64,000 bases of DNA from an uncultured Oscillospiraceae bacterium (GTDB lineage: Bacteria; Bacillota; Clostridia; Oscillospirales; Oscillospiraceae), in the NCBI GenBank assembly GCA_910579965.1, contig CAJTWF010000009.1, forward strand, positions 5,183 to 69,182. The letters are read 5' to 3'. The position numbers were made by a program, and so were the translations under genes. The notes under the pieces are model-generated. The model had not been told where the DNA came from. It did not search any database and saw only the letters and a program-made list of their open reading frames with translations. Shown here one piece after another: positions 7,620 through 15,214 of this stretch (its first letter is position 1; the number at the start of each line of letters is the position of its first letter).

Positions 7620-8377
7620 GGCGTTTCCTCCTCCCCCTCCTCCGTGAGCCGGTCCAGGGCCCGGCTCACCCGATCCGGCTCATAGCCATAGGCGGACTTG
7701 ACAAAGGCCATCAGGTCCATGCCCCGCTCCTCCAGCTCCAGCACGGACGTGTCCCCCACCACCGCGCCGCCCCGCAGCAGCACCGCCCGGCCCACGAAGT
7801 GCTCCACCTCCTCCAGCAGGTGGGTGGAGAGCACCACGGTCTCCGTGGGCTCCAGGATGCCCAGCAGGACCTTGTAGAAGTCCTCCCGGTTGAACACGTC
7901 GTTGCCCGCAAAGGGCTCGTCCATGAGGATGTAGTCCGCCCCCTGGGACAGGGCCAGGATCACCTCAAACTGGTTCTTTTGGCCGGTGGAAAAGCTCCCG
8001 GGGGCCTTACCCATGGGCAGCCGGAAGAAGTCCATCAGGGCCTGGAACCGCTTCTCCCGCCAGCGGGGGAAGTGCTCCCGGTAGAAGTCCCGGTGGCCCG
8101 CCGGGGTGAGATGGGGGAAGAAGGAGTGCTCACAGGTGGCGAAGGAGAGGCGGGCGATGTTCGCCCGTGTCACCGGCTCCCCGTCCAGGGTGATGGTCCC
8201 CGTGTATCCCAGCAGGCCCAGGACGCATTTGAGCAGGGTGGTCTTGCCCGCGCCGTTCTCCCCAAAGAGGCCCACCAGCTCCCCCTGACCGACGGACAGG
8301 TCCACGCCGTTCAGGGCGGGTTTGGCGCTCACGCCGGGTATGCCGTACACCTTTTGCAGATTCTTGATTTCCAACAT
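7616..8377 (-). CDS. ABC transporter ATP-binding protein (YtrB-like)
   Basis: A 253-residue ATPase subunit with Walker A GENGAGKTT (residues 39-47), a degenerate signature FSTGQ (129-133) in place of LSGGQ, Walker B YILMDEP (149-155) and the switch His in LSTH (H186). It powers the two membrane proteins encoded just upstream in the operon. Association with a YtrA-type GntR repressor resembles Bacillus YtrABCDEF and related envelope-stress or antibiotic-responsive transporters, so export or envelope remodelling is more likely than nutrient uptake. The gap from the upstream gene is only 14 bases. Confidence 0.88.
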   Translation of the reverse strand: MLEIKNLQKVYGIPGVSAKPALNGVDLSVGQGELVGLFGENGAGKTTLLKCVLGLLGYTGTITLDGEPVTRANIARLSFATCEHSFFPHLTPAGHRDFYREHFPRWREKRFQALMDFFRLPMGKAPGSFSTGQKNQFEVILALSQGADYILMDEPFAGNDVFNREDFYKVLLGILEPTETVVLSTHLLEEVEHFVGRAVLLRGGAVVGDTSVLELEERGMDLMAFVKSAYGYEPDRVSRALDRLTEEGEEETP

Positions 8378-8391
8378 GGCTCAACCCTCCT

Positions 8392-8883
8392 CTATTCGTA
8401 AAACATCCTGTGGAGCGTCCAGTACCAGCGCCCCTGGCTGTCCGTATCAATGAGCGCGTAGGTCTCATACAGCCAGAAGTAGAGGACGCTCAGTCCCAGG
8501 GTCAGGATCAGCACAGCCGCCAGCCCCGTCAGGGGCAGGGTCAGGCACCGCCGCCACAGCTCCCCCCGATCCGGCAGGCGGCGCATGAGGTAGATGCTCC
8601 GGCTCTCCTGGTAGTGGGAGAGGAGGTGGACCAGGGCCAAAGCCACCATCCACCCGGCCAGCAGGGCAAAGGGGATCAGGGCGCGGCGCAGGTGGCGGTC
8701 AAAGGGTTCAAAGGCCGCCCGCACCCACGTCAGCCGCTCATATTCCTGGAGAAAGGGGACCAGGAAGGCGGCGGCGTTCCACACCAGCCCCGCCGCCAGC
8801 CCGGCGGCCAGCCGCCCCGCCTCCCGCCGCCCGTTCATGCCCGGCGGAACCAGTCTGTCCCAGCGGATGGTCCGCTTCTTCAT
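8392..8883 (-). CDS. ABC transporter membrane protein (small permease-like subunit)
   Basis: A 163-residue protein beginning 'MKKRTIRWDRLVPPG', with three hydrophobic segments separated by basic loops ('YLMRRLPDRGELWRR'). It ends in a soluble aromatic-rich tail. Its ATG overlaps the TGA of the preceding membrane gene (ATGA, 8880-8883). In YtrA-type operons such proteins are membrane partners of the ATPase, but sequence identity to a named permease is not evident and the assignment rests on context. Longer frames reading through from upstream are out of frame with the real upstream gene. Confidence 0.7.
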   Translation of the reverse strand: MKKRTIRWDRLVPPGMNGRREAGRLAAGLAAGLVWNAAAFLVPFLQEYERLTWVRAAFEPFDRHLRRALIPFALLAGWMVALALVHLLSHYQESRSIYLMRRLPDRGELWRRCLTLPLTGLAAVLILTLGLSVLYFWLYETYALIDTDSQGRWYWTLHRMFYE

Positions 8884-9596
8884 TCCAGCCCCTCCTCTCC
8901 GTATGTCAGGGCCAGCAGGGCGTCCAGCCCCGCCAGGGCGGCGGCCCCCAGGCCCAGCCAGAGAAAACCGGTGAGCTCGCCCATGCCCCGGGAAAACAGG
9001 AACGCCGCCGCCGCTGCCACAGTCCGGCCAAAGAGGGCCCGGCTGCCCCGGCGCATCCGCCAGGAGCACAGGCCGGTCTCCAGGCCCATGGCCGCCGCGA
9101 ACAGGAGATTGCGCAGGTAGCCCGCCGTTTCCGCCAGGGGGAGCAGGCTGTGGAGGAAGGGGACCCGGTAGAAGGCCAGCAGCACCGTCTGGGCGCTGCG
9201 GTATGCGGGGCCCACAGCGGCCGCGTACCAGAGGCCCATACCCAGGCACACCGCCGTCTGGACCGCCCAGAGGAGCAGGAAGCAGACGGCCCCGAACAGG
9301 CTCTTCCAGGCCAGGGCCGCGCCCTCCGGCACCCGCAGGCGGCGGAGCGTACAGCCCACGGCCCTGCGCTCGTCCCCGCAGTGGGTCAGCAGGTGGAACA
9401 GGGCGATCCATCCACCCAGGAAGAGGAAGGGCACACCCTTGAGGACCTCCTCCATGGGCCGCTCCGGCAGCAGGTACAGCCACACGCCGAACACAATGGT
9501 CTCCAGGGCAGCCATGAGTCCCAGCAGGGCCAGGACCTTGCCCAGGCAGTTCTCCACCCACAGCCCCAGCAGGGAGAGGTGCTTATGTTGTCTCAT
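8880..9596 (-). CDS. ABC transporter permease-like membrane protein
   Basis: A 238-residue protein with about six membrane segments and positively charged loops ('LRRLRVPEGAALAWKSLF', 'CSWRMRRGSRALFGR'). It is the first structural gene after the repressor and is probably the main membrane subunit working with the ATPase encoded at 7616-8377. The ATG at 9596 is chosen because AAGGAGG lies nine bases before it. It overlaps the end of the repressor gene by 14 bases, so the whole operon is tightly coupled. The substrate is unknown. Confidence 0.75.
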   Translation of the reverse strand: MRQHKHLSLLGLWVENCLGKVLALLGLMAALETIVFGVWLYLLPERPMEEVLKGVPFLFLGGWIALFHLLTHCGDERRAVGCTLRRLRVPEGAALAWKSLFGAVCFLLLWAVQTAVCLGMGLWYAAAVGPAYRSAQTVLLAFYRVPFLHSLLPLAETAGYLRNLLFAAAMGLETGLCSWRMRRGSRALFGRTVAAAAAFLFSRGMGELTGFLWLGLGAAALAGLDALLALTYGEEGLE

Positions 9597-9984
9597 CCTG
9601 TGTCTCCTCCTTTTCATCCCACAGCCGGCCCAGCAGGGCCATAGCCTCCTCCCGGCTGGCCCCGGTCTGGCGCAGGGCCTCCACCAGCCGCCGGGCCTCC
9701 TCCGTCAAAAGCTGGGTCCGGACGGCCTCGATCTCCGCCGGGCCCGCGGAGACGAAGCTCTTGGCCCCGGCATGGGAGGCGATGAGCCCCGCCTCCTCCA
9801 GAAGGCGGTAGGCCTTCTGCACAGTGTTGGGGTTCACCCCCAGCCGGGCGGACAGCACCCGCCGGGAGGGCAGCTCGTCTCCGGCGCAGATGGTCCCCGC
9901 CGCCAGCCCCCGCTGGAGATAGCGGACAATCTGCTGATAGATGGGCCCGCCGTCCCCCAGGCGCAGTCCGTCAAAGGACACCAT
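9583..9984 (-). CDS. GntR family transcriptional regulator, YtrA subfamily
   Basis: A 133-residue regulator. The N-terminal winged helix ('PIYQQIVRYLQRGLAAGTICAGDELPSRRVLSARLGVNPNTVQKAYRLLEEAGLI') is the GntR DNA-binding domain. The remaining 60 residues form the short dimerising tail that defines the YtrA subfamily, with no large ligand domain. The ATG at 9984 follows GGAGG by nine bases, and an in-frame TTG upstream is less likely. It is first in an operon with an ABC transporter and presumably represses its own promoter through the palindrome at 10028-10052. Confidence 0.88.
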   Translation of the reverse strand: MVSFDGLRLGDGGPIYQQIVRYLQRGLAAGTICAGDELPSRRVLSARLGVNPNTVQKAYRLLEEAGLIASHAGAKSFVSAGPAEIEAVRTQLLTEEARRLVEALRQTGASREEAMALLGRLWDEKEETQDETT

Positions 9985-10027
9985 ATTCTGCCGCCTCCCT
10001 CCGCTGTTTTGCAAACTGTACTAGCTT

Positions 10028-10075
10028 TATAATACAGTTTAACTGTATTATACACATAATACGGTTGCCTGTCAA
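10028..10075 (-). promoter_or_regulatory. Near-consensus promoter overlapped by a 25-bp operator palindrome
   Basis: On the minus strand TTGACA (10075-10070), exactly 17 nt and TATAAT (10052-10047) give a perfect sigma-A promoter for the gntR-ABC operon. A palindrome of two 12-bp arms around one central base (10028-10039, T10040, 10041-10052; arm TATAATACAGTT) begins in the -10 box and extends downstream. A repressor bound there would block the promoter, as expected for YtrA-type autoregulation. Confidence 0.8.
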
Positions 10076-10129
10076 GGGGGGGCGGCGCAGAAAAACACAG
10101 AAATCAATTTTCCGAAAAACGCATTTTCC

Positions 10130-10212
10130 TGTAGGGGCGAGCATCGCTCGCCCGCTCTAACGACACCCACCAGCGGTCCGAAAGAAGCGGGCGAGCAATG
10201 CTCGCCCCTACA
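10130..10212. repeat. REP-like intergenic palindrome (26-bp arms)
   Basis: Arms at 10130-10155 and 10187-10212 are complementary over 26 bp with one mismatch and begin TGTAGGGGCGAGCATCGCTC. They enclose a 31-nt spacer. Each arm itself contains a smaller palindrome (GGGCGAGC-GCTCGCCC). Sequences of this kind are scattered through intergenic DNA of related Clostridia as far as I recall. The element lies between the ABC promoter and the mal terminator and encodes nothing. Confidence 0.7.
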
Positions 10213-10266
10213 CAAATCCCGAAAGGATCCATCTGCCGCTGTAAAAATGGATTTCCCTGGCAAAAA

Positions 10267-10294
10267 AACACCCCCGCCGTCCGGCGGGGGTGTT
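10267..10294 (-). terminator. Intrinsic terminator of the methylaspartate cluster
   Basis: A 12-13-bp stem (10267-10279 with 10282-10294) is followed on the minus strand by seven T (complement of 10262-10268). It lies 9 bases past the mal stop codon and marks the end of the ten-gene cluster. Confidence 0.9.
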
Positions 10295-10302
10295 TCACTT
10301 GC

Positions 10303-11559
10303 TTACTTCTTCTGGCCTCTGGCCTTGCGCACGGCCAGGATCCGGTTCATCTCGTTGTAGACGATCATGAAGCCCTCGTCCACGCCCATGCCGGGCTTGG
10401 CGAGGATCTGCACCGGCTGGGTGGCCATGGCGCAGTGGACGCACACCTGGGCGCTGCGGTCCGTCTCGTTGCAGGTGCCGCCCTGGTAGGCGCCGATGCC
10501 CTTCTCCTTGCAGTAGAGCACAGCCTCAATGGTGTTGTTGATGCCGCCCAGGTCCGGGGTCTTGATCTGGACCATGTGGCCCGCCTTGCGGTCGGCAAAG
10601 ATCTTGATGTCCTCCAGGGTGTTGCACCACTCGTCAGCCACCAGCTCCACGTTGATGCCCCGCTCGTCCAGCTCGCGGGTCAGGCCCGCCAGGGCCTCCA
10701 CCTGGGTCTCACGGTCGCAGTCGCAGTCCATGGGGCCCTCAATGCGCAGGTGGAAGGGCTTGGCGGCCTCCTCCAGGGTGGCCAGATAGTCGGCCATCTC
10801 CTTGTAGTTGTTGTTGCCGAAGGCCGCGCCGATGGTGCCGTACACGTCGATGTGCAGCACCGGGCTGTAGCTGGGGTCAATGCGCTTCTCCTGGATGCGC
10901 TTGCTCAGCCACGCCACGTACTCGGCCAGCTTCTCGCCCTTGCGGCCCAGCTTGGTGTCGATGTTGTTGATGAGGGCGTGGGGCAGCACCTGCGCGCCCT
11001 TGATAATCATCTTGTCCGCGTTGTCGTAGCGGTCGTCGCCGGACTGGGTGAACACGGGGACGGGGGTCTCGGACACGGTGCAGCCGTACTCGTCCGCCAC
11101 CACCTCGCACATGAGACGGCCCGTGGCCTTGGCCACCGCGTCCAGAATGGCCTGGGACACGCCGTAGCGGATGGCGGTGTGCAGTCGCTTGCCCTCCACC
11201 TGGATGGCCTCCATCATGGCGCACAGGCCCCGGAAGTCGTTGGCCTCCCTGCCCACCAGCTGGGGCTTGATGTGCTGGTCAATAATGGGGATGAAGTCCC
11301 GGGCCAGGAAGAGGGGATCCCGTCCGCCCGCGCCGGAGTACTGCACGGCCGCGCAGTCGCCGTAGGCGATCTGGCCGTCCTCCAGCACCAGCATCACGGA
11401 GATGGACTCGCCGGCCTGGCGCACGGAGGCAAAGCCCTCGGTGACAGGATCGCCGGTGTAGAACACGCCGTCGTGGCCCGCGCCGGCCTTGATGGCCCGC
11501 TGATCGTCAAAGTAGAAGCCGGTGCGGCCGGGGGAGCAGATGACGTCTGTGATTTTCAT
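10303..11559 (-). CDS. mal: Methylaspartate ammonia-lyase
   Basis: A 418-residue enzyme, full length for the family, which removes ammonia from (2S,3S)-3-methylaspartate to give mesaconate (EC 4.3.1.2). It is an enolase-superfamily TIM barrel. 'VFTQSGDDRYDNADKMIIKGAQVLPHALINN' carries the family His, 'LHIDVYGTIG' a metal-binding Asp, and 'MVQIKTPDLGGINNT' the catalytic Lys, followed by 'GAYQGGTCNETD'. The ATG at 11559 follows AGGAGA and is preferred over longer in-frame starts that would read through the repeat-rich gap. It is the last gene of the cluster and follows glutamate mutase, its substrate source. The gap from glmE is 227 bp and filled by a palindromic element. Confidence 0.96.
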   Translation of the reverse strand: MKITDVICSPGRTGFYFDDQRAIKAGAGHDGVFYTGDPVTEGFASVRQAGESISVMLVLEDGQIAYGDCAAVQYSGAGGRDPLFLARDFIPIIDQHIKPQLVGREANDFRGLCAMMEAIQVEGKRLHTAIRYGVSQAILDAVAKATGRLMCEVVADEYGCTVSETPVPVFTQSGDDRYDNADKMIIKGAQVLPHALINNIDTKLGRKGEKLAEYVAWLSKRIQEKRIDPSYSPVLHIDVYGTIGAAFGNNNYKEMADYLATLEEAAKPFHLRIEGPMDCDCDRETQVEALAGLTRELDERGINVELVADEWCNTLEDIKIFADRKAGHMVQIKTPDLGGINNTIEAVLYCKEKGIGAYQGGTCNETDRSAQVCVHCAMATQPVQILAKPGMGVDEGFMIVYNEMNRILAVRKARGQKK

Positions 11560-11602
11560 GATATGTTCTCTCCTCAATAATTCAGTAATGATTCTTTTTT
11601 CT

Positions 11603-11771
11603 CTTCCTTTTTCTTGAAAGAAAAAGGAAGCAAAAAGAACTTTAGAGGTCAAAACCCGCAGCTGCCGGCAGTCTAACGTCACGCGCTGCCGTTAGACTGC
11701 CGGCAGCCTATAAAAACACTTGTAAAGTTTTTCTTTTTGATTCTTTTTATTTGTTCACAAAGAAAAAGAAT
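11603..11771. repeat. Nested palindromic element between glmE and mal
   Basis: The 227-bp gap holds three nested structures. The first is a 13-bp perfect hairpin (11603-11615/11618-11630). The second is a central 18-bp perfect inverted repeat (11661-11678/11690-11707, arm GCTGCCGGCAGTCTAACG). The third, at about 11720-11771, is an inverted version of the first flank (AAAGTTTTTCTTTTTGATTC). The flank text CAAAAAGAACTTTAGAGG recurs after the hairpin at 16214-16239, and the core GCCGGCAGTCT recurs in the hairpin at 44410-44445, so these look like copies or pieces of a dispersed repeat. Confidence 0.7.
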
Positions 11772-11786
11772 GTTTTCCTGTACGTC

Positions 11787-13238
11787 TTAATACCGGGGAC
11801 GGCCCACCAGACGGCCCTTGCCGATGGAGTACACGTCGTCGATGACCATCTGGAAGGAGGCCTTCCGGTTCTCCGCCTTGGCCCGCTCGTCGATCTTGCC
11901 GGCGTGGAAGTCCTTCAGCTCCTGGGTGAGGGGCAGGTTGCCGGGGTTGAGGATGCGCACCGCGCCGTTGTTGTCCCGGCAGGGCAGCATCAGGCCCGCG
12001 TTGTAGCGGCAGGGGGCGAAGGGGATGTCCAGCACGCCGGCCTCCACGGCACGGCACACGCCCACGGCGATGTCCCCCTGGCCCAGCTCGAAGCACTTGT
12101 CCACGATGCACCGGGTCTCCTGGCGGATGATCTCCTCCTCCTGAGGCAGCCGGGCGTCCTGGAAGGTCTGGTCCGCCATCATGTTCACCACCTGCTTGGT
12201 GCAGCGCAGGCCCTGGGCGTTGGCCTCCATGGTGGGGATGCCCACGGCCTCGTGGGGGCTCTTGACGATGACCTTGGTGGCCTTGGAGAAGGCGGCGATG
12301 AGGCTGCCCGTGGAGATGACGCCGAAGGCCTTGGCCTCGTCCGCCGGGAAGCCGCCCATCCACTGGTGGAGCACCGTGGTCACGTCCACGTCTGTGTAGC
12401 CGTACTTGGCCAGATACTCGTCCGTCAGCTCCTGGAGGGTGCGGATGGCCGCCACGTCCTGGACCAGATTGCCGCACTGGCCGTAGCCCACGGTGATGTT
12501 CTTCACGCCCTGCTCCGCCGCCAGCAGAGCCTCGATGATGGCCGCGGCGTGGGAGATGCAGGGGGGCACCAGGGTGCCGGTGAGGGGGCCGTAGGGCTCC
12601 CGGTTGATGGATACGCCCATCTCCTCATAGAGGCCCGTGAGACGGTCCACGTACTGCCAGTCCCGGATGGTGCGCTCCATGGGGATGTTCTTGCAGTAGG
12701 GCAGGTTGTAGGAGATGCCGCCGCCCTCGTAGCTGGTGAAGCCGCCGGCGTAGGTGATCTCGGTGAGCAGCCGGGCGTCCGGGGTGCCGTGGCGGACCTG
12801 GAGGGGGGTGTGGACGCTCTCGATGACCTGACGGCAACCGGACACGCCGTGGTTCACCGCCGGGAAGCCGTTGAGCATGGCCCGGCTCAGGCGCACGGAC
12901 TCCTTGATGCCGTTCTCCGCCTCCTCGTAGCGGTTCTGGCGGGTGTAGCTGTCAATGGTGGTGGGCAGCAGGTCCGCCTCGCCGGCGTCCTGGAGGTGCT
13001 CCATGAGCTTGATGTGCTCGCTGATGACCGGCACGCCGGCCCGGGGCTGCACCAGGGTCTTGCCCTCCGCCTTGGCGGCCAGCAGCTTCTTGGAGAAGAT
13101 CCGGTCCTCCTCCATGGCCTTGTGGTAGTCCACGGCCTCCTGCAAATCCACGTCCTTCCCGGTGGGCCACTGGGTCAGGACCTCCTGCCGCAGGCGGGCG
13201 AACTCGTCGTCGGGAATGCGCTTATTTTTGATATCCAT
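11787..13238 (-). CDS. glmE: Methylaspartate (glutamate) mutase, epsilon subunit
   Basis: A 483-residue subunit, the same length as the clostridial MutE/GlmE enzymes. With the cobalamin-binding sigma subunit it forms coenzyme-B12-dependent glutamate mutase (EC 5.4.99.1), which rearranges L-glutamate to (2S,3S)-3-methylaspartate. Recognisable stretches include 'QPRAGVPVISEHIKLMEHLQDAGEADLLPTTIDSYTRQNRYEEAE', 'NGFPAVNHGVSGCRQVIE' and 'GITYAGGF/YEGGGISYNLPY'-type substrate-binding TIM-barrel segments. It overlaps glmL by 17 bases, consistent with translational coupling, with a GGAG four bases before the ATG. Its product feeds the lyase encoded next. Confidence 0.97.
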   Translation of the reverse strand: MDIKNKRIPDDEFARLRQEVLTQWPTGKDVDLQEAVDYHKAMEEDRIFSKKLLAAKAEGKTLVQPRAGVPVISEHIKLMEHLQDAGEADLLPTTIDSYTRQNRYEEAENGIKESVRLSRAMLNGFPAVNHGVSGCRQVIESVHTPLQVRHGTPDARLLTEITYAGGFTSYEGGGISYNLPYCKNIPMERTIRDWQYVDRLTGLYEEMGVSINREPYGPLTGTLVPPCISHAAAIIEALLAAEQGVKNITVGYGQCGNLVQDVAAIRTLQELTDEYLAKYGYTDVDVTTVLHQWMGGFPADEAKAFGVISTGSLIAAFSKATKVIVKSPHEAVGIPTMEANAQGLRCTKQVVNMMADQTFQDARLPQEEEIIRQETRCIVDKCFELGQGDIAVGVCRAVEAGVLDIPFAPCRYNAGLMLPCRDNNGAVRILNPGNLPLTQELKDFHAGKIDERAKAENRKASFQMVIDDVYSIGKGRLVGRPRY

Positions 13239-14613
13239 GCTTCTCCAGCTCCTTTTTCATGATTCGCAGGGCGGTCTGGGGCTCGTGGGCCGCCAGAAGC
13301 CCCATGGCGGCCAGAATGTAGGTCCGGTCCACCCAGATGTCCGCCTCCTTCGGCCGCAGGGAGGCCGGCTGGGCGGTGGAATAGAGGGCGTGGCGGGCAA
13401 TCTCCGCCACCCGCTCCGCGTGAATCAGGCTGCCGCCGGTGACGACGATCTGCCTGACGTTGGTCAGATTTTTCCCGGACTGGACAAAGGTCTGCCCCAT
13501 CAGGGTGTAGGTCTCCTCCATGGTGCCCGCGTGGCGGGCCACCGCCGTCTCCACAGCCAGGGAGGCCAGGGCGTAGTCCAGGTTCTCCAGCTCCCTGTCG
13601 CCGTTGGGCAGGCGGTCCGTGTTGGCCCGGAGCATGTCCACCAGCGCCTCCACCCGGTCCTGGCTGAGGCCGGAGAGCTGGCTCACCCGGGGGAGGCCCG
13701 CCGCCTCCACGATGCCCCTGATGCTGTAGCGCATCCCGATGTCCCCCTCCACGGTCCGCTTGGAGAAGGGCTCCGGCAGGCCCTTGTAGACGGTGTTCAT
13801 CTGCTCGGGCATCCCGTCGGCCATGGAGTAGACGTCGGTGGTTGCGCCGCCCACGTCCACCGCCACCAGATCCCCGATGCCCAATTCCCCCTCGCAGCCC
13901 TTGGCCAGCAGCTCCATGGCCTGGAGCACCGCCGACGGGGTGGGCATGAGAATGCCGGAGAGGAGGTCCGTCACCTGGGACAGGCCCTTGGCCTGGACGA
14001 TCCGGTTGAGGAAGATCTCCCGGATCTTGCTCTGGGTGGGCTCGATCTGCAAAACGCCGAACTTGGGCATGACGTTGGGGCACACGTGGACCTCATGCCC
14101 CGCCAGAATCCGCTGGCACGCCCGGGCGGCCACCCGGTTTCCCGCCACCACAATGGGGAAGGCGGGGGGCAGGGAGGCCAGCATCCTGGCGTTGTGGAGG
14201 ATGCACTCCTGGTTGCCCCCGTCGGTGCCGCCCACCAGCAGGAAGATGTCCGGCCTGGCGGCCTGGATGTCCTCCAGATCGTCCTCCGTCAGCTCAAAGG
14301 AGTAGAGGCCCACGATCTTGGCCCCCGCCCCCAGGCTGGCCAGCTTGGCCGCCTCGCTGGTCAGCTCCGGCACAAGGCCGCTGGCGATCATCCGCAGGCC
14401 GCCGGCGGCGGAGGAGCAGGCGTAGGTCTGGAGGTAGTCCAGCTTCCCGGTCCTCTCCTCCAGGCGGGCCAGTCCCTCCCGGAGGCCGTCGCTGATGTCG
14501 GTCTGGACGGTGGTGTAGGCCGCGGCCGTGCCCAGCAGGGCCTCGCCGTCCAGATCAACAGCCGTCAGCTTGGTGTAGGTGCTGCCAAAGTCGATGAGCA
14601 GGACGGGCCTCAT
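13222..14613 (-). CDS. glmL: Glutamate mutase reactivating factor (MutL/GlmL)
   Basis: A 463-residue ATPase of the actin/Hsp70-like MutL family, which sits between the two mutase subunit genes in methylaspartate clusters. It is thought to exchange damaged cobalamin and reactivate the mutase. Visible nucleotide-binding elements are 'VLLIDFGSTYTKLTAVD' at the N-terminus, 'VAVDVGGATTDVYSM' in the middle and 'IVVTGGSLIHAERVAEIA' near the C-terminus, the phosphate-1, phosphate-2 and adenosine motifs of this fold. It is unrelated to the DNA mismatch protein MutL. ATGA overlaps glmS (14610-14613) and the 3' end overlaps glmE by 17 bases. Confidence 0.95.
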   Translation of the reverse strand: MRPVLLIDFGSTYTKLTAVDLDGEALLGTAAAYTTVQTDISDGLREGLARLEERTGKLDYLQTYACSSAAGGLRMIASGLVPELTSEAAKLASLGAGAKIVGLYSFELTEDDLEDIQAARPDIFLLVGGTDGGNQECILHNARMLASLPPAFPIVVAGNRVAARACQRILAGHEVHVCPNVMPKFGVLQIEPTQSKIREIFLNRIVQAKGLSQVTDLLSGILMPTPSAVLQAMELLAKGCEGELGIGDLVAVDVGGATTDVYSMADGMPEQMNTVYKGLPEPFSKRTVEGDIGMRYSIRGIVEAAGLPRVSQLSGLSQDRVEALVDMLRANTDRLPNGDRELENLDYALASLAVETAVARHAGTMEETYTLMGQTFVQSGKNLTNVRQIVVTGGSLIHAERVAEIARHALYSTAQPASLRPKEADIWVDRTYILAAMGLLAAHEPQTALRIMKKELEKHGYQK

Positions 14614-15044
14614 GCGCCCTCACCGTCCATGCCCAGCAGCTCCCGCAGGGCCTCGATGGTGGTCTCCGGCGGCGTGTTGGGGGGGAAGGCCCGGTCAAAG
14701 CCCATCTCCCTGAACCGCTTCTCCACGTCCTCGAAGGTCTGCTTGCCGATGACGATGTTGCCGCCCACCAGCAGGGGGATGCCCTTCAGGCCGGCCTCGT
14801 CGCACTTCTCCCGCATTCCGCGGCAGTCCAGCTCCCCCTGTCCGTACAGGGAGGAGACCACAATGGCGTCGGCGTTGGACTCGATGGCCGCCGCGATGTA
14901 CTCCTCCTGGGACACCATGACGCCCAGGTTGACCACATCGAAGCCGGCCTCCGTAAACGCGTGGTAGAGAATCTTGTTGCCCACCGCGTGTACGTCCGCG
15001 CCGATGACTCCGATTACCAATACTTTCTTTTTCCCAATCTCCAT
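14610..15044 (-). CDS. glmS: Glutamate mutase sigma subunit (cobalamin-binding)
   Basis: A 144-residue B12-binding subunit of glutamate mutase. Near the N-terminus 'GVIGADVHAVGNKIL' carries the DxHxxG motif whose His replaces dimethylbenzimidazole as the lower cobalt ligand. 'VVSSLYGQGELDCRGM' and 'LLVGGNIVIGKQTFEDVE' complete the Rossmann-like nucleotide-tail site. The ATG at 15044 is chosen over an in-frame GTG nine bases upstream because AGAGGTGG precedes it by five bases. Its own promoter lies at 15100-15128. The downstream glmL overlaps by four bases. It should not be confused with glucosamine synthase, which shares the symbol glmS. Confidence 0.96.
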   Translation of the reverse strand: MEIGKKKVLVIGVIGADVHAVGNKILYHAFTEAGFDVVNLGVMVSQEEYIAAAIESNADAIVVSSLYGQGELDCRGMREKCDEAGLKGIPLLVGGNIVIGKQTFEDVEKRFREMGFDRAFPPNTPPETTIEALRELLGMDGEGA

Positions 15045-15099
15045 GGAAGCCACCTCTGCATCGTTTTTGCCCTTGGATTTTCCAAAAGCATATATCTAT

Positions 15100-15128
15100 A
15101 TATTACATTGAACTATATCTATTGTCAA
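15100..15128 (-). promoter_or_regulatory. Internal promoter for glmS-glmL-glmE-mal
   Basis: On the minus strand TTGACA (15128-15123), 17 nt and TAATAT (15105-15100) lie in the 170-bp gap between gntR and glmS. Two direct copies of TATATCTA (15091-15098 and 15114-15121, starts 23 nt apart, about two helical turns) overlap it and are plausible operator half-sites for the adjacent GntR regulator. Confidence 0.7.
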
Positions 15129-15214
15129 GAGAAAAGAAGGAAATCTTTCGCCTTTTTCCCATTTTGCAAGAAATGCCGCACCTCCTGCAAAACGCGGGAG
15201 GCGCGGCCTATGGA

